From Parus major (Eukaryota; Chordata; Aves; Passeriformes; Paridae): a stretch of 64,000 bases of DNA. The position numbers and the translations under genes are program-made. The notes under the pieces are model-generated. The model worked only from the letters and a program-made list of their open reading frames with translations. It made no database searches and was not told the DNA's origin. Below, in pieces: positions 12,589-26,490 of this stretch; within the stretch, counting starts at the first letter, position 1, and each line of letters starts with the position of its first letter. The stretch covers positions 2,207,790 through 2,271,789 of the forward strand of contig NC_031783.1 in NCBI RefSeq assembly GCF_001522545.3, in the 5' to 3' direction.

Positions 12589-14609
12589 TCTAGAAAAGAG
12601 CAAGGAACTGCAGTTCTGTTAGTCTGGTGAAGAAAGCTCCAGGTGGGAGAGATGACAGTGTTCTCCAGACAAGGAAAGGGTCACCTGTGGAGGGGAAGGA
12701 GCTGGAGCCACAAGCGCTGTGCTTAAACTGCTGCAAGAGCACTGCCATGTGTGGGAACACCAACACCTCCAGCAGGGGTTCAGGAGCTCTGTGGGGACAG
12801 CTCTGGGCTGTGGCTTTGGGGCAGGTGGGGCCTGGAGTGGTGAGAAGAACTCAGCATCTCCCAGGAGGCATCAGAAAGCTGGAGGAGCCATGGATTATAG
12901 GGATGGATCGCTGCTGTGCCACTGGAAATAACCACACAGTGTTTCAGCAAGATGGCATCGCAAGAATTTTAATCCTCTTTCTGAATAATTTGAATAATTT
13001 GGCGTAGAGCTGTTGCTGAATTACCAAGATTGTTTTGGGGTTTTTTGTGTGTTGTGAACTGTCTGGCTTGTCCAGGACACAGAATGAAAGAGAATTGCCT
13101 CACTCAAAGTAGATAGAGATGATCTTTGCTGTCATCAAAAGCCATGTGGAGCAGCAATAAAATGCTGGAGCTGTGCCTTTCCTTACCACTGGGATGGAGG
13201 TGGCCCATCCCAGGGATGTGTTGCCCGAGGAGCTCAGGGATGCACAGATCCAGGTTTGCCCACACAGTGCAAGCTGCATGTTGGTATCGTGGTACCCATT
13301 TCTGGAAAGGAAATATGGTGTGGAACAGATTCTTGTTGCCCTACCCCTGTTGACAGCTGCCTGAGCAGAGCAAGAGGCTTCAGAGGGTTACTGTCTATTT
13401 TTTTCTTCTTTTCTATTTTAGCATTTAATCAGTCTCTGCTTCTCATTACCAGAATTTTTCCTATTGGTAGAAATCCAACATCCAACAATACTAATTTTTG
13501 TCTTTATATGCACATGTAAAAGTATATAAATAAATCCATCAATTCACTTAGTTCAGAACTGAAAAAAATACATTGCAGAGGAACATTTGAGGATTGTTTT
13601 GCTTTTGATGTATGCTGCAGCCTTTCCAAATGCCAAACCAGAAGCTGGATGGGATGCCTCTTTCCACCCTTGGTGCTGCAGGAGCAGCCCATGTCCCTGG
13701 CAGGTGGTTGTGACGCAGCGGCGCCTGTGCGGGAGCAAATCTGCCTGTTGTGTCTTCTCTTTCCGTGTTTATCCGCGTTTCCTTGGCCAGCCGAGTCCAA
13801 CCCTGCACTGAGCCAGGCCTTGGTTTGCAGAGCTGCTGATCCCTGCTCTGAAGGTGCTTTTGTTGTGGGTACACTTGTGTGATAAGTTTTTGTGATTACG
13901 AGCGTGTTTGTTGTTGGAATTTATTCCTCCTTGCTCTGCTGTTCTTGCATTTCTAAGTCCATTTAACTGGAAACTTCATTGACACTGTCTAAACTTAGAA
14001 AAACAAACCAGATGTAGCTATCTGGAAAAGTTTTTGTGTGAGCTGTTCTTTCTGTAGGTTTTCCAAAATCATGTTGTGAATGGTCAGATGAAAATGAAAA
14101 ATAGGTGATTTGGGTGAAAATATGAGCCACAGTAGGAAAGGATCCATTTCCTCCTTGTGCAAACAAGAGCACTTGTGTATCATAAGACATTCTCAAATAT
14201 TTTCTCTTCTTATTTTCATTATTCCTTATCTACCTGTACAATTATATAGGCTTATCAATAAGCAGGTAAATACCAAAAAATAAGAAAATAAATTTGATTT
14301 CTTGATTGAGACAAAGTTGGCAAGTAATGGAAGTAATGGAAGCAGTGAGTGTTCTCTGAGGTTGCTGAGCCCTAATGGTTTATTGGTAATATTTCAGACT
14401 TAAAGCCTCTCTCAGCCATGAGGGCAGCCATCAAATCATTAATTTAATATTGTGTTAGCAGCTCTCTCCTCACAGTTATCTACAGGGAGACTAAATAAAA
14501 ATACCTTAAAAAACCCATGTGACTAAGATCAAAATATCCTTAGGGGAGGAGCACTTCAAGGGCTGTTTTTAGGTACCGAAAACTTGAGACTGTCTTCCCT
14601 CTCCCTCCT

Positions 14610-14735
14610 GCACAGTTTGGGGTTTTATGGTGCCCTTTTTTGGTGTGGATTTTTTGTTGGTTGGTTGGTTGGTTATTTTGGTTTTTGTTATTGTTGTTTT
14701 TTGGGGTTTTTTGTTTTGTTTTAGGATTTTTTAAA
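14610..14735. repeat. T/G-rich low-complexity block with (GGTT)n
   Basis: It contains four GGTT units at about 14658-14673, flanked by T/G runs such as 'tttttggggttttttgtttt'. This is low-complexity DNA. Confidence 0.8.
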
Positions 14736-15450
14736 AATTAATTCTGTTTCTTTTCATAATTGGGAAAATTGTTGCAGTGAAGTACTAATTTTTAGGGGTC
14801 TCAGCAAGTTTTAGGGAATTGTATTTTTTAGATTCATTTTTATCGAGGTTTTTACATAAGGGTTTCTTTGCATCTGTTTTATTATTTTTTGTACCTCTTT
14901 AATTTCCTTGTTAAATTTCACAGGGCCATGTTTATTACAAAAGTATGCCAGTGTATGTTTGTATCCAGTTTCCTCAATAATTTGTTCTCTCTCCAAGTTT
15001 CAAACTTGAATCTTTTATTTGATTTTGTTCAAATCTGATGTAACAGTGCCAGATCTAATTATTTAAATTTCCCATTATAACTTTCTTACAACTTCAACAG
15101 TTTCTACAGCACTGAACTTTCAGGAGCCCTGAGCTTCTCCAGGCTATGCCTTGCCTTTAATTTGCAATTTAAAATTACAGTGGGAGCTGTGTTCTTAAGT
15201 CATTTTGATCTCTCCATCTACAGGTTGTGGAAACCAACTTTTAAACTTGGATTGGGGAAGAAAAGCAAAGTATAAATCTAAAAGTATAAATCTGTTTCAC
15301 TCATTTGAAGCCCATGGTATGATACAGCACATTCCCAAGGAACGGGGAGAACTGGTGGCCAGTTTTGTTTCTCCAGTCTCCCACTCCTGTGGGACCAATG
15401 TAATTTGAATAGAACTGAGATTTACTCAAATAACCTTAAATCCCTCCTTG

Positions 15451-15640
15451 TCACAGAATCATGGAATCCCAGGCTGCTTTGGGTTGGAGGGACATTAAAA
15501 CTCATCCAGTTCTACCCCCAGCCATGGGCAGGGACACTTTCCACTATCCCAGGCTGCTCCAAGCCCCATCCATCCTGGCCTTGGACACTTCCAGGGATCC
15601 AGGGGCAGCCACAGCTTCTCTGGGCACCCTGTGCCAGTGC
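15451..15640 (-). mobile_element. CR1 LINE 3' tail, antisense
   Basis: It starts with 'cacagaatcatggaatccca', then 'ctttgggttggagggacatt', and ends in 'caccctgtgccagtgc'. An insertion-like 'ggaatcccaggctgct' interrupts the usual start. The internal 'gatccaggggcagccacagc' is the GC-rich variant seen in the other copies. Confidence 0.9.
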
Positions 15641-18600
15641 TTTTGATGGAAAGGAGATGAGTTTTTTAACTTCTCCGTTCAGTTTCCAAGCTCAGTTTTT
15701 TCAGAATTGCTGGAGTTGCACATTGTTTGCTGGAGGAGCAGAGAAGCCCAACCAGGCTGGGGCTCAGGCAGTGGCCAGGATGCGTTTCCCTGCAGGATTT
15801 TCCATCACAGGAGGTTTTGTGTTTCCTGACAACCTTCAGTTTTCCCATGCCTGTAAAGCTTGTGCAAATAACTGACCAGCAAAGCTACATCCCTACAACT
15901 CAGCCTCTAGGCTCTGCATTAATGCCCCTCAGGCTGTATCCCTCCATTTCTGCAGCTTGCTTGCACTCTGGTTTTTCCCCTTTCTTTGCTGGTTCTCCCC
16001 TTCTCTTCTCATGAGTGTAACTTTTATTCAAATTAAAGTAAGGAATCACATGGGAAAGTGCATTCAGTTTAAGAGGCTGGTTCTTCTCTGCTGGTGCAGT
16101 GGTTGTGAATGCTGCTTGGAGTTTGCCTCCATCCAAATGTCAGTTTTGCTTTGTTTTAGAAAAGAGCAGAAGTTAGATAAGGATTTTTAAGTAGGGGAGG
16201 TAACTATGCTTTGCTGCTTGTAATATGATGCACACAGTGTTCATCCCTGATTTCTTGGCCTTCCACTTTCTATGTAGTTTAGAACTGTTGAATTTCCAAT
16301 TACCCTTAGGAAAATTTGTTTTATCTTCCTTATAGAAATGTTTTACTTCCATGCCTCCAGTGTCTTACTTTTCCCCATTGCCCTTTCCTTCCTTCCAGTC
16401 TTTCTTCCAGGTTTCCACTCTGAGATTAAAGGCACGTAAAAGGGCTGGTTCAGTGTTTGATACAAGCGAAGAGCTGAAGCAAAGGGAGTAAATGAAGGAA
16501 TAGGAGTAAGGAGCCAGGTGGGCTGGTTGGGAACCTGCTCAGCAGATCTGCTCCTGGACAGGTGCTCCCTGTCTATCTGCAGCTCATCTGCTGCAGGGCT
16601 TTCTCACTTCCTCTGCTCTCTTGCTTCTTCCTTGCAGTTGTTCCAGCTTAAGTGCCCATCAGTTCAGAATTCCCAAAGAAACGGCCAAAAATTTGATTGG
16701 AAACGGTCACAGTGATCCTTTTAATTTTATATGGACCATGACATGGGACATTGTGCAATCTCAGTGGTGATGAATCAGTGGTGAATTTCCCAGCCATTTG
16801 TTCTTCAAAATCTGTTTTAGCTGGTTTTAATGGCACAAAAATTTAAATACAAGAATGGAAAAGTGGCGGGGAAGCTGAGCCTGTCCTTGTTCCTTTGCAC
16901 GAGAGAAGCCCAAATCTGGTGGGCTAGGAAGGGCCGTAAATGGCTTTCAATCTGAGTAGTTTGTTTAAACTTTGAGTTTATGGGACCTAAAATAGAGCAA
17001 AAGGGAAAGTAAATAATAAAATATCCTATCTGGAGTGTCTCTTTTGCACTTGAATATAAGTGAGTGCTAAAAGGGAACCATCAGGCTGACTCTGGGAAGA
17101 GCAGCTGGACCAGGGATGACAGTGCCATTGGATGAAGCATGGGGTGCTTGCCCACTGCCTTCCCACCCCAGACCACAGCCACCAACTCTGGGCCATAAAG
17201 GGAAACAACTTTTCTTGTCAAAATACAGCTGCCCAGCCGTTTGCTTTCTGGGAAAAATGTCCAGTAACTGCTGGTACAGCTGTGTGATGTGCAGCTCTAC
17301 CTAGAAACATTTACTTACTCTGACCTTAGTCATTGGATTTTCAGAGCCCATGTGGCAGGGGCATAACATAATACTGCCAGCTAATGAATGGTCTCCATGT
17401 AGCAATGGAAAACCTGGATAGAGTTTAAAGTTCAAAAGAGTTTGCTTTTCAAAAAGAGTATTTTTTTTAAATCAGAACAAATAATGCAAAGTACCTAATT
17501 ACCTGTAGAAATCGTGCATCTCTGCATGAAGTTAATTTTTGCATAAAAAGTAGCAAATATGTTTTGGCTCATCGTTTAATTTGACTTATTTCATAATACT
17601 TTTCCTTATTCCTCTGATAGTTTTAAATTTCTATAAGCTCTTTAAATGATGCAAGAAAGTGCTCTGCTGGCACAACATGTAAACTAAGTGAGTGGAAAAG
17701 TAAATATTTAAGGTTGACATATTGAAGTATAAATAGCGGTTACTGTGTGTAATGTTTCAATTGTAAAACTATTTCTAGGGCTCTATTAGTGTGCACCATT
17801 GCTTGTTAAAATGGGAATGTTTTCTAAAAGCTGCATTTCTGTTTTGGAAAGTAGATCCCAAAGTGGTCACAAAGGCGTCTCTGACATGGATCCCTTACGT
17901 GTTTGTCACCCGGCCCCAGAGGTCTGAGCAGCACAGATTGATGGGCAGTGAAGTTTACCAGTCTCAGAGGTTTATCCATATATTCCAAGCTGGATTTGGT
18001 GCTGTCTAATGAAAAAATGAGTAATTAGTCAGGTAATGGGGGCCGGCTTTGTCAAATGCTGGTGTTGAGTCATTTGAGGTCCAGGGTTTCTGCCTGGCCC
18101 TGGCTCAAGCAGCATTCCCTGGGAAGCTGTTTTGGGGGGATGTGTTGTGTTGCCCCTCAGAGATACTGGAATTAACTTATCTCAGGCATCTCAGCTGACA
18201 AGCAGAGTTTGCTTCTTCTTCTCTTTGGAACTTGATCTTTAGCATTTGTGTTTTGCAAGAGCAATTTATCCTGCCTTGTGTCTTGGAGTACCTTGTCCCA
18301 CAGCCGCAGTCAAGGGACTCTCCTCTAGAATTCACATTCTGGCAGATTTAGGAAGAGCCCAGTGTTGTTCTAGCTGAGCTGTTCAGCAGTAATGAACAAC
18401 TTTCCTGTCCCTGTGTCAGGAGGGCTTCGTGGCTTCCACATGGGCACAAAAATGAAGGCTTTTAGTGCTGTGACATTGCACAAGAGCTGTAAACTACTCA
18501 GAGCTAAAGTTTAGCTCAGGCTGAGCCAACCTGACATTTGAACTTAATGTTTAACGTGTTTTACTGTAAAAATAATATTATAGGAGGGCAGCCCTCTGTT

Positions 18601-19679
18601 GAGAAGTTGTGGTAAAAGGTACTGATGATCCTGCTGGTAATTGTAGCTAAATCCACTAATATTTTGTATGGAAAACAAGTTTTTATCAAAAGTTTTCTGG
18701 AAGAGAATAATGTGAGTGATCTTCTAAATTTCAGCTTTTCCAGCTCTTAAAATAATAACTTTGAAATGCAAAAATTCAGTCTCAGACAGCCCTGTAGGAT
18801 GTGAACACACTGGAACCTTTCAGAGTATTCCTTCTCTGAAATGTAGTTTGCTTGGCAAACTAGTTAGTTGGCAAGCAAAGTTAGTAACTTTGTCAATGGT
18901 TCTAAATCTCATTATCACAGCTCCATAGACACCCCTGCTGTCTTTGTCACCTCATGCTTTCTCATGTTGGTTTTTATTTAATTTATTGCTTTTTGTAATT
19001 TATGTGAAACATGCTTATACATTTAACAATAAGGAGTTGCTCTTCCATACCCCTGCTCAGGCTGATATAATAATATTTTTATTATTACCTCAATAGAAAT
19101 AATTTATTAAGTAGGTTATTCATTTATGTACCAGTTTCAAATCTAATATATAATTAAACAATAGTGTTAATGAAAATCAAGAACATTGTCCCAAGTGCTC
19201 TAAAAATGAAACAAAAAAACTCTTCATCCCTGTGAATTCTGGTTTCAATAAACAAGATGGAGAGATACAGCCCACAGCAGAAATGAATCAGTATTCAGGA
19301 TAGGAATATACCTAAATATTTTCTTACAAAATGAGATTTGAGAGAGTTTAGAGTGAGGTTTTTAGAGGTTTTATTTAATGTCCTGTCTTAGATACTTAAA
19401 AGTCTAAAAGCTTTGTTCAGGATGATCAAATGTGCTGTGTTGATAATGCAGTACAGATAATTCAGAGGCTGTTTAGCACTTAACAAAAGTCCCATCTTGC
19501 CAACTTTCCTCTTAGATTTGTTCTCTCCTCCATTTGATGGGCTGCATTTCTTGCAGCCTACTGCTACTTTTCCATCTCCCTAATTCCATAATGTATTTGC
19601 TCTCCCTGGCATTCCAGAATCAGCATTTGGCTGCCCTGCAGCAGGGGGATACCCAGGGATGATCAGCCTGCAGGCACAG

Positions 19680-20055
19680 GGTCACGGAGTGCTTGGGTTG
19701 GAAGGGACCTCAGAGCTCATCTCATTCCACCCCCTTCCACCATCCCAGGCTGCTCCAAACCCCATCCAGCCTGGCCTTGGACACTTCCAGGGATCCAGGG
19801 GCAGCCACAGCTTCTCTGGGCAACCTGTGCCAGGGCCTGCCCACCCTGCCAGGGAACAATTCCTTCCCAATATCCCATCCATCCCTGCCCTCTGGCACTG
19901 GGAAACCATTCCCTGTGTCCTGTCACTGCAGGTCCTTGTCCAAAGTCTGTCTCATTTTCCTTGCAGGTTCCCTTCAGGAACTGGAGGAGCAGTTACATCA
20001 CTCAAGAGCCTTCTCCAGACTGAACAATCCCAATTGTCTCAGCCTTTTGTTTCTC
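19680..20055 (-). mobile_element. CR1 LINE fragment, antisense
   Basis: About 375 bp. It begins 'gtcacggagtgcttgggttg', having lost the 3' octamer repeats. It runs through the GC-rich internal block to 'gagccttctccagactgaac' and 'gtctcagccttttgtttctc', the part that precedes the tail in the sense strand. The long frames here on both strands are repeat-derived. Confidence 0.92.
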
Positions 20056-21307
20056 TTAGCCCACCACAAGGCTCACCACAAAGACTTTTTACCTTCTATT
20101 TTTTTCTAATGGTGCTTTTTTAAAATCTCTTCTGCAGACTCACTTGCTGTGTTTTAAGCATATTCACATACTTTAGTCCACGTGGCTGTCCAGAAACAAA
20201 CTACTCAGACTCATTTAGTAACTGTAAGCAGCATATTTAAACCTCATTTCACATTTTATTGCAGCTTGTAAATCCATCAGTAATTGATTAGAAATATTCT
20301 TCAGGTATTCTGGATATGGTACAGTCAGGTACTTAGAATGCTGCTTTAGGCTTATTTCCTTTTTAGTGCTAAAAAAATTGGATATTTTCTCCTCATAGTA
20401 CTGCCTATCATCCAAGTGTTTCAATGCTGGAGGTGAGAGTTTTCCAGTAGATGCTCCCTAATCTCAGAGCTCAGGAAGGACCAGCTCACTTCCTGACGTA
20501 GGGATTACTGATTTGACTTCTGCAAATCATACATATTTCTGTCTTCAGCAGCATTAGCTCCAATACATTTGTATAATTTATAAAGCTTTAATCCCAACAT
20601 GTTGTACAGGTTGTATCTAGTTGACTCTTATCACACAATGTTATCTTGAGCAAATATTTAATTTCTTTAATCTCCCCAGAAATGCAAAGTGCTAATTTAT
20701 GATGCAGTTGCATTCAGGTTGAATCTTAATTTCATGTGTGTATCACTTAACAGATGCTCTGGGGAGTAAAAACTCCTATAATTAGGTTTGACATATGTTT
20801 TCATGGGAGGTGAAATAGTTTGCATGCTTCTAGAATAAATATTGACTGCAGCCCGGATTTATAATCCCAGTAAACAATTGGACATGTGCTGGGAGTCCTC
20901 CACGCCAAGTGTAAGCTGTGGCTTTGGGAGCATGGACCCTTGTGATTCCAAAATATTGAGTCCTTCCTAATGGCCTTTTTTTGTTGTTGTTTTTGCTCCA
21001 AAAAAGGGCAAGATCAAAGTGCAGTCTGTTCTTTCCTGCCCTTCTAGATATACAAAACAGCTGCAAAGCACAATCAGCTATTGTAGTGATATGTGCCCCA
21101 GGTCTATAAATAGATGGAGAGCTGCAGGCTTGAGCTGTGCTGCTGCACAGGCCAGGGGATTTTTGCTTGGGGTTACTAAACATTCCCTTGCTTGTTTGTG
21201 GTTTAGAACCATCATTTCTGAGGCTGCTATATTCCAATTGAATTGGAATTCAAAAGGATTTTGCCATGGAAGTTTTTTGTGACTTCTCTGTTTGCATTTT
21301 CTCCTTT

Positions 21308-21334
21308 CTTTTTTTTCTTTTTTTTTTTTTTTTT
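21308..21334. repeat. Poly-T tract
   Basis: A run of about 27 bases that are nearly all T, with a single C. The + strand frame translates it to a phenylalanine run, an artefact. Confidence 0.9.
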
Positions 21335-21408
21335 CTCCTCCAACACACAAGAATTTTGCAGGTTTCTAAAGAAAGCCAATTCAAACACAATAATTAATCT
21401 GCTCACTC

Positions 21409-21429
21409 AAAAAAAAAAAAAAAAAAAAA
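21409..21429. repeat. Poly-A tract
   Basis: About 21 consecutive A residues, 75 bp after a poly-T tract of similar length. Confidence 0.9.
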
Positions 21430-22714
21430 GAAATTTAGCTGTGATGTATAACCCTAGTGGGAAGTTTCCAGAGGAGAGTGAGAATCAGAACCATGTTTCA
21501 TTAAATTGTGGTCTGGCCTCTCCTCCTGGAGCCTGGAAATGTGGAGTGCAACACTTGATAAGAGCTTTGTGTTCTCCTGAGCTGGGAGGTGGGTGGCTGT
21601 GTGAGTACGCTCTGCCTCCTGTGCAGGAGGGATCAAATCTGTGTGGCAGAGCCAGAGCTGACAGAGCTGTTCCCAGATTTTTATTTTTTTTTTAATTCAA
21701 TATGCTGCATATTTTTTATTCATTATGTTAACTCAGAAGAGCTGTTGAGAGTGTGCAAGCTAAGGACTTGTTAGATGATGAGAGAAAAATTAGTGTATTT
21801 GGCAGAAGTGAGGTGTTGGAGATAATTTGGGTTTTGAGTATCCAGGAGGTGGCTGAAGCTGCTGCTGGCAGAGGTGAAGCAGACTTTAAACTGCTCTTCT
21901 CTTTTACCAAGCTCTCTCTTCCCGGGCAAGCTATTGATTCCCATTGCATTTCAACAACATTAGCACCTCACAGTATCAGTAGTGCTGTCCTGCTTTAAAT
22001 TTAAATGAGAGAGAGGGATAAAAATAACTCCTTTGGCATTTTACATGGGTACTTTTCAGCTGTAACCTTCATGCTTTGAGTCAGGTGAACCAGTTCACCT
22101 TTTGAGTCTTTCTCCTTTCAACAACAGGACCTGAAAATTGGATTTACCACTGTGAATCAGGAGGTCTTGCCCCACACAGGCATCTCATTGATGGTGCATA
22201 AATGCAATCTCAGTATATCTGGTCAATATTTTCCAAGGCCATGTGAGGTTATGGTGGAAATTCCTCAGAACAGAGCATGAATTTCTAATTTTTAACCTAC
22301 TTATTGTTTCTGAAGAAATAGCAATAAGAATGTTGAAGAAAAAATGTTGACAGTGTTGAAATCTCAACTTAAAGGAATTCATATTTACCTGAATTCAAAA
22401 AATGCACCTAATATGACCTTTCTCTGTGAAAATTAGAACATGAAATGGAATTTTAAATCAAGTATGACAAAAACTCAGAAAACTTCTTCTTGCCTGTGTG
22501 TTCTGCTGCATCAGTGACAATGTCAACCAGACAGGCACACAGCAGATCTTGGAAACAAATCAAACTTTTCCTGTAGTTTGCTATGCTGCAGCCATTTGAT
22601 TTCCATTTGCTTTGTTTAAACAGCACGATACAGGTTGTTGAGGGACTCTGAAGGTGTCTTGTCCTAACTCAGGCTCAGAAGAGGTTTAGAGCTGGGTTTT
22701 AGAGCATCTCTCCC

Positions 22715-23030
22715 ACTGTAATTTGTCCTCATCATACCCTGTCCTGGTGCTGTGCTCCTCTGGAGAGCCTGGCTCTCCTCCTGCCCTCTTAGGTGGTTGT
22801 AGCGTTCTCCTCTCAAAGCTCCCAAAATCCAGCTCTGGCCTCACACATCAAATGCTTCAGCCCCCTGATCATCACCATCACCATCAGACCCTGATGGTCC
22901 TCTCTGGTGTCACCCCAATGCGTCACCTGCATCTCTGGGGAGCCCAGAACTGGAGGTGGTTTTCCAAGTGTTGTTGTGAGTGCTCACTGGGATGCTCTCA
23001 GTGCTCAGGTCTCTCTGAGGAGCAGCCTGC
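22715..23030 (-). mobile_element. Diverged CR1 fragment from further upstream in the element, antisense (probable)
   Basis: The diagnostic pieces are 'atgcttcagccccctgatca' and 'ctctggggagcccagaactg', which match the complement of a CR1 region just 5' of the part seen in the other copies. The rest is strongly diverged, and a short 'atcatcaccatcaccatc' repeat lies between them. The outer limits are uncertain. Confidence 0.6.
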
Positions 23031-26000
23031 TCTGTTGACTGCTGCCAGTTTGTCATCATGTCCTGTCCCCCCCACTTTGGTATTGGCTGTGAACTCAGTG
23101 GTGACATGAAGTTGTCATCTTACTCAGACTGAGATCTGCAAACTGAGGAGCTCTCACTCTGTGTGGCAAGGAGCCAGAACAAACCTGTGTGCAGGACTTG
23201 GTGACAAAAACTCCATCTGAGAGACCCCAGTGCTTCACCTCATCAGCTTCAAGCAAACAGACCTTTCTAAAGCACAGCAGAACGAGGAGAGGGAAGTGCC
23301 AAACCTTGCTCTCAGCCCTTGCTTTCAGGCTGAGACAGCCACAAGGAGAGAGGATCCGTTTCTCCACAGCCACTGAGGCTCATCTGTGTGGAGGCAAACA
23401 CAGTGGGAGAGGCTGAGAGAGAAAATCAGCCTCCTTCCTGCAGATTGCACTGAGGATTTTAGTTGCTTTGGGAGGACTTGGGCTCTTCCTTAGCTTTAGA
23501 TTTTGGTTTATCCTCTCTTTTTGAGTGGAGACATTTCAAAATGTAATTACAAGATGGATTCCATCTCTTCTTATTGGAACAAAACGGAATAAAAACATGC
23601 AGATATGGAGATGCACAGATGATCCATCTGGTCACACACAAAAAAGTAGAGGGAGGGAGGGAAAGAAAGGAGCATCTTTTGTTTTCTTTTCCAGCCAGAG
23701 GGTTCCTGTGCAGGCACAGCAGGGATGTGTGTCCCTCAGCTGGGCACATCCCTGGGTGCCTGAGGACCTACCAGCCATCAAGAGGGTCCAGGAGCAGCAC
23801 AGGTTTCACACCAAAATAACTGCTTCAGGCTTCAGTGAGCACAGCTATTTTTTTTTTTTTAATTATCTTTTTTACCCCCAGGCTTCTGTGCTTGCTGGTA
23901 TGCCTGAGAGAGAAAGTGCAGCTTCCCTGGATGTGTGCACAATCCAGGTCCAGCAGAAAAGACAAATGCTTTGCTTGTGCTGTGGTGCTAATGGGATAGC
24001 AGATTTCAAATAATCAGTTTTCCTCTAAAGTAAACAGTTTTATGCTTCTGACAGAAAAGATGAAAAGCACACCTCCTTTTAAAACCAGACCTTGCTCCTT
24101 AACACTGTGGCAGCTTTATAAATAAAAAAGAAAATTAAAACTACTGTATATGCTTGGTATGAGAAATTCTTTCTAGGAAATACTGTACGATTTCCATATT
24201 CTGTATATTCTCTGTATTCTGCAAAGAGGACACCCAGCTGTTGTGTAGTACCTTGGGTTGATGGCTGTGACTTAGTGGAGCCCTCCAGTAACTGTTAGAA
24301 AAGTATTTCCTTTCTCACTTTTAAGTTTATACTGTTCCATTCCAGTTTCCAAACAAAATCTTGTGTGAAATTCCAGTGGCACGGATCAATGCAAAATTAA
24401 AATGTCCTTTCTTGGACTGGAAGATAACTGGAAAAAAAGACACTGAATTACAGGTTTAGCAAAAAAAAATTAGTATATGTTGGGTTTTGTGCTTTGTAGG
24501 AAGATAATGCTCTTTGTTTTGAAGCTTCATTTTCCTAAGAGCCATGAATAGAGGTTTCCAGCCTAGGGGAATGTCCCAAGTGGAACAAAACCCATTGTAT
24601 TAGCAATGTATATTTTTCTGTGTTTGTGTGTATCATAATATACTCATCATCCAGATTTTCCTGTTGTTTCTGAGATACTATATGATGGTGATTTTTAAAG
24701 TAGAAAAATCTCTTGCTTATGATATCTGCAGCACTAACATGTCTTCCTTTATATTAAAAATTGTTTTTACAATGTATTTCTTCACTTACTGAAAAATGTT
24801 AAAATTCAACAAGTTTGTTAATAAAGCTTCTTAGACTTAATCATTCTGGAGGGTACTTTATATTTTGATATCAAATTAATCTATAATTTGTCTATTGGTG
24901 GTTAAGGAAGGAAAGTGTGCAAGAGCAACAGGACAAGTGAAATAAAGTCAGAAATACACTCAGGAAGGCAAAATATCCATAAAGAACAGAGATGTCACTG
25001 TACACAAAAGTGATGTGAAAACTTACACTGGATTTTGGTGTTGGTGACAGGGAATAGATGTACTGACCAAACTGTGAGCTCATCTGTAAATCATGTAAAA
25101 CCATTCTGTGATGTCAGTGTCTTTAATTTCAGTTTCCTTGAAGGAAGATATTGCAAATCAAATGGTGATTTTAACACTGTAATTTTTTACTGCTTTTTTG
25201 TTTTGCACCTCTGAGGTGTGCAGCTCCCTTGCTGTACTCTTGATAAACTTCTAAACCAGCAAGAGCTCATACAGGTTATCTCAGGGTCATGCTGAAAAAT
25301 GTCAAAAGTTGGTTATAAAATCCTGCTTTTATATAAAATAGTTTATACAAATGTGATGGTAACAAAAAGCATATTCTGTTTCTCATTCCAACAAGTTGTC
25401 TCAAATACTTTTGAAAAAAAGAATTGCTTGTTATCAGATTAAAGAACCCACACTTTTTAAGATGAGTAAGCTAAAACCACAGTGATTCATCGTGTTTCTG
25501 AGAAACCTTGATCCCTAACCTCAGGGAAAGAGTAATCCCACAAAATACTTCATTCTTCATTGAGGAATTTTGTTTTTGAATGCTTAAATCTTCAAATAAG
25601 CCATGAAAGACTTCATTAGGCAAATGATTCTGTGGAAGTACAAAGGAATTGGGCTATGGAGTTGTCTTTTCCAATTCTAACAGAGCTGTGGCAGCAAATG
25701 GGAGCAGTGTCAGAGAGGCAAATACAGAGGTTAGGGAAATATTTTTGCCTTTGTTGGATTTCTTTCAGTTTTGCTAAGTACAGCCAAGAGCTTTTTTTTT
25801 TTAGGGTTTGATGGGGAAGGGGATATTTCCTTTGTTTCTGTGCTTTCACTTGATCTTCAGTCCTTAGGTTGTTTTTAAAGCTTTTTTTTTTTGCCTAAAG
25901 GCTACAAATAAATAGGTTGTTTTTACAACAATCTTCTTCTTGAGACCTGTAATCTTTACTTTCCCCAGTGACTTCTGTACCTCAAAGTGATTAAGAATAA

Positions 26001-26239
26001 CTCCACATCTAAATGAGAAGGGATGTAATTTACCCAAGGGCAGCACAAAGCCCCAAAAATCAAGCTGGGGGAACTGATCCCTAATTTCCATGGATCCCAT
26101 AAATGCAGTTTATTGCCCTTGCATGGCTGCTCTCTTGCTGAGTGCTGTAACCCCCTTTGCAGAGGCTGGAAAGACACCAGACCTCAGTGATGATCTCATG
26201 GTTTAATACTCAGCTTGAACTTCCAGGTGGAGGGTGATG

Positions 26240-26490
26240 CAGGAATTTGCTTGGACCAAAGTAAGTTTGCATACCAGAAACTTTCTGTCAATAAACCTGA
26301 TACCGTTCAACCACAGAGAAAGCTTCCCTAAGAATAACTTTTTCCCCATTTCTTTCCAAGATGTGAAGTATTTGGCATATCACGAAACTACTGTCTCTTA
26401 CGTGAGTTTATCAGCAGATTACGCAGGGTGCTTCTCTATCTCGCATGCAAGCGCAACAGAAACATTATTTATGTTGTATTTGTGTAGATA
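26240..26490. other. Second CpG-retaining unique segment
   Basis: Unique sequence with 'taccgttcaaccac', 'atcacgaaactac', 'cttacgtgagtttatc', 'agattacgcagggtg' and 'tatctcgcatgcaagcgcaac'. It includes an ACGTG core (a possible bZIP or bHLH site). It lies about 700 bp before the segment at 27165. No coding homology was recognised. Confidence 0.33.

Noticed and set aside
12364..12630. Repetitive proteins (HPSIHPS and GLDGWMDG types)
   Set aside because: They are produced by translating the GGAT minisatellite and have no start context or flanking coding sequence.
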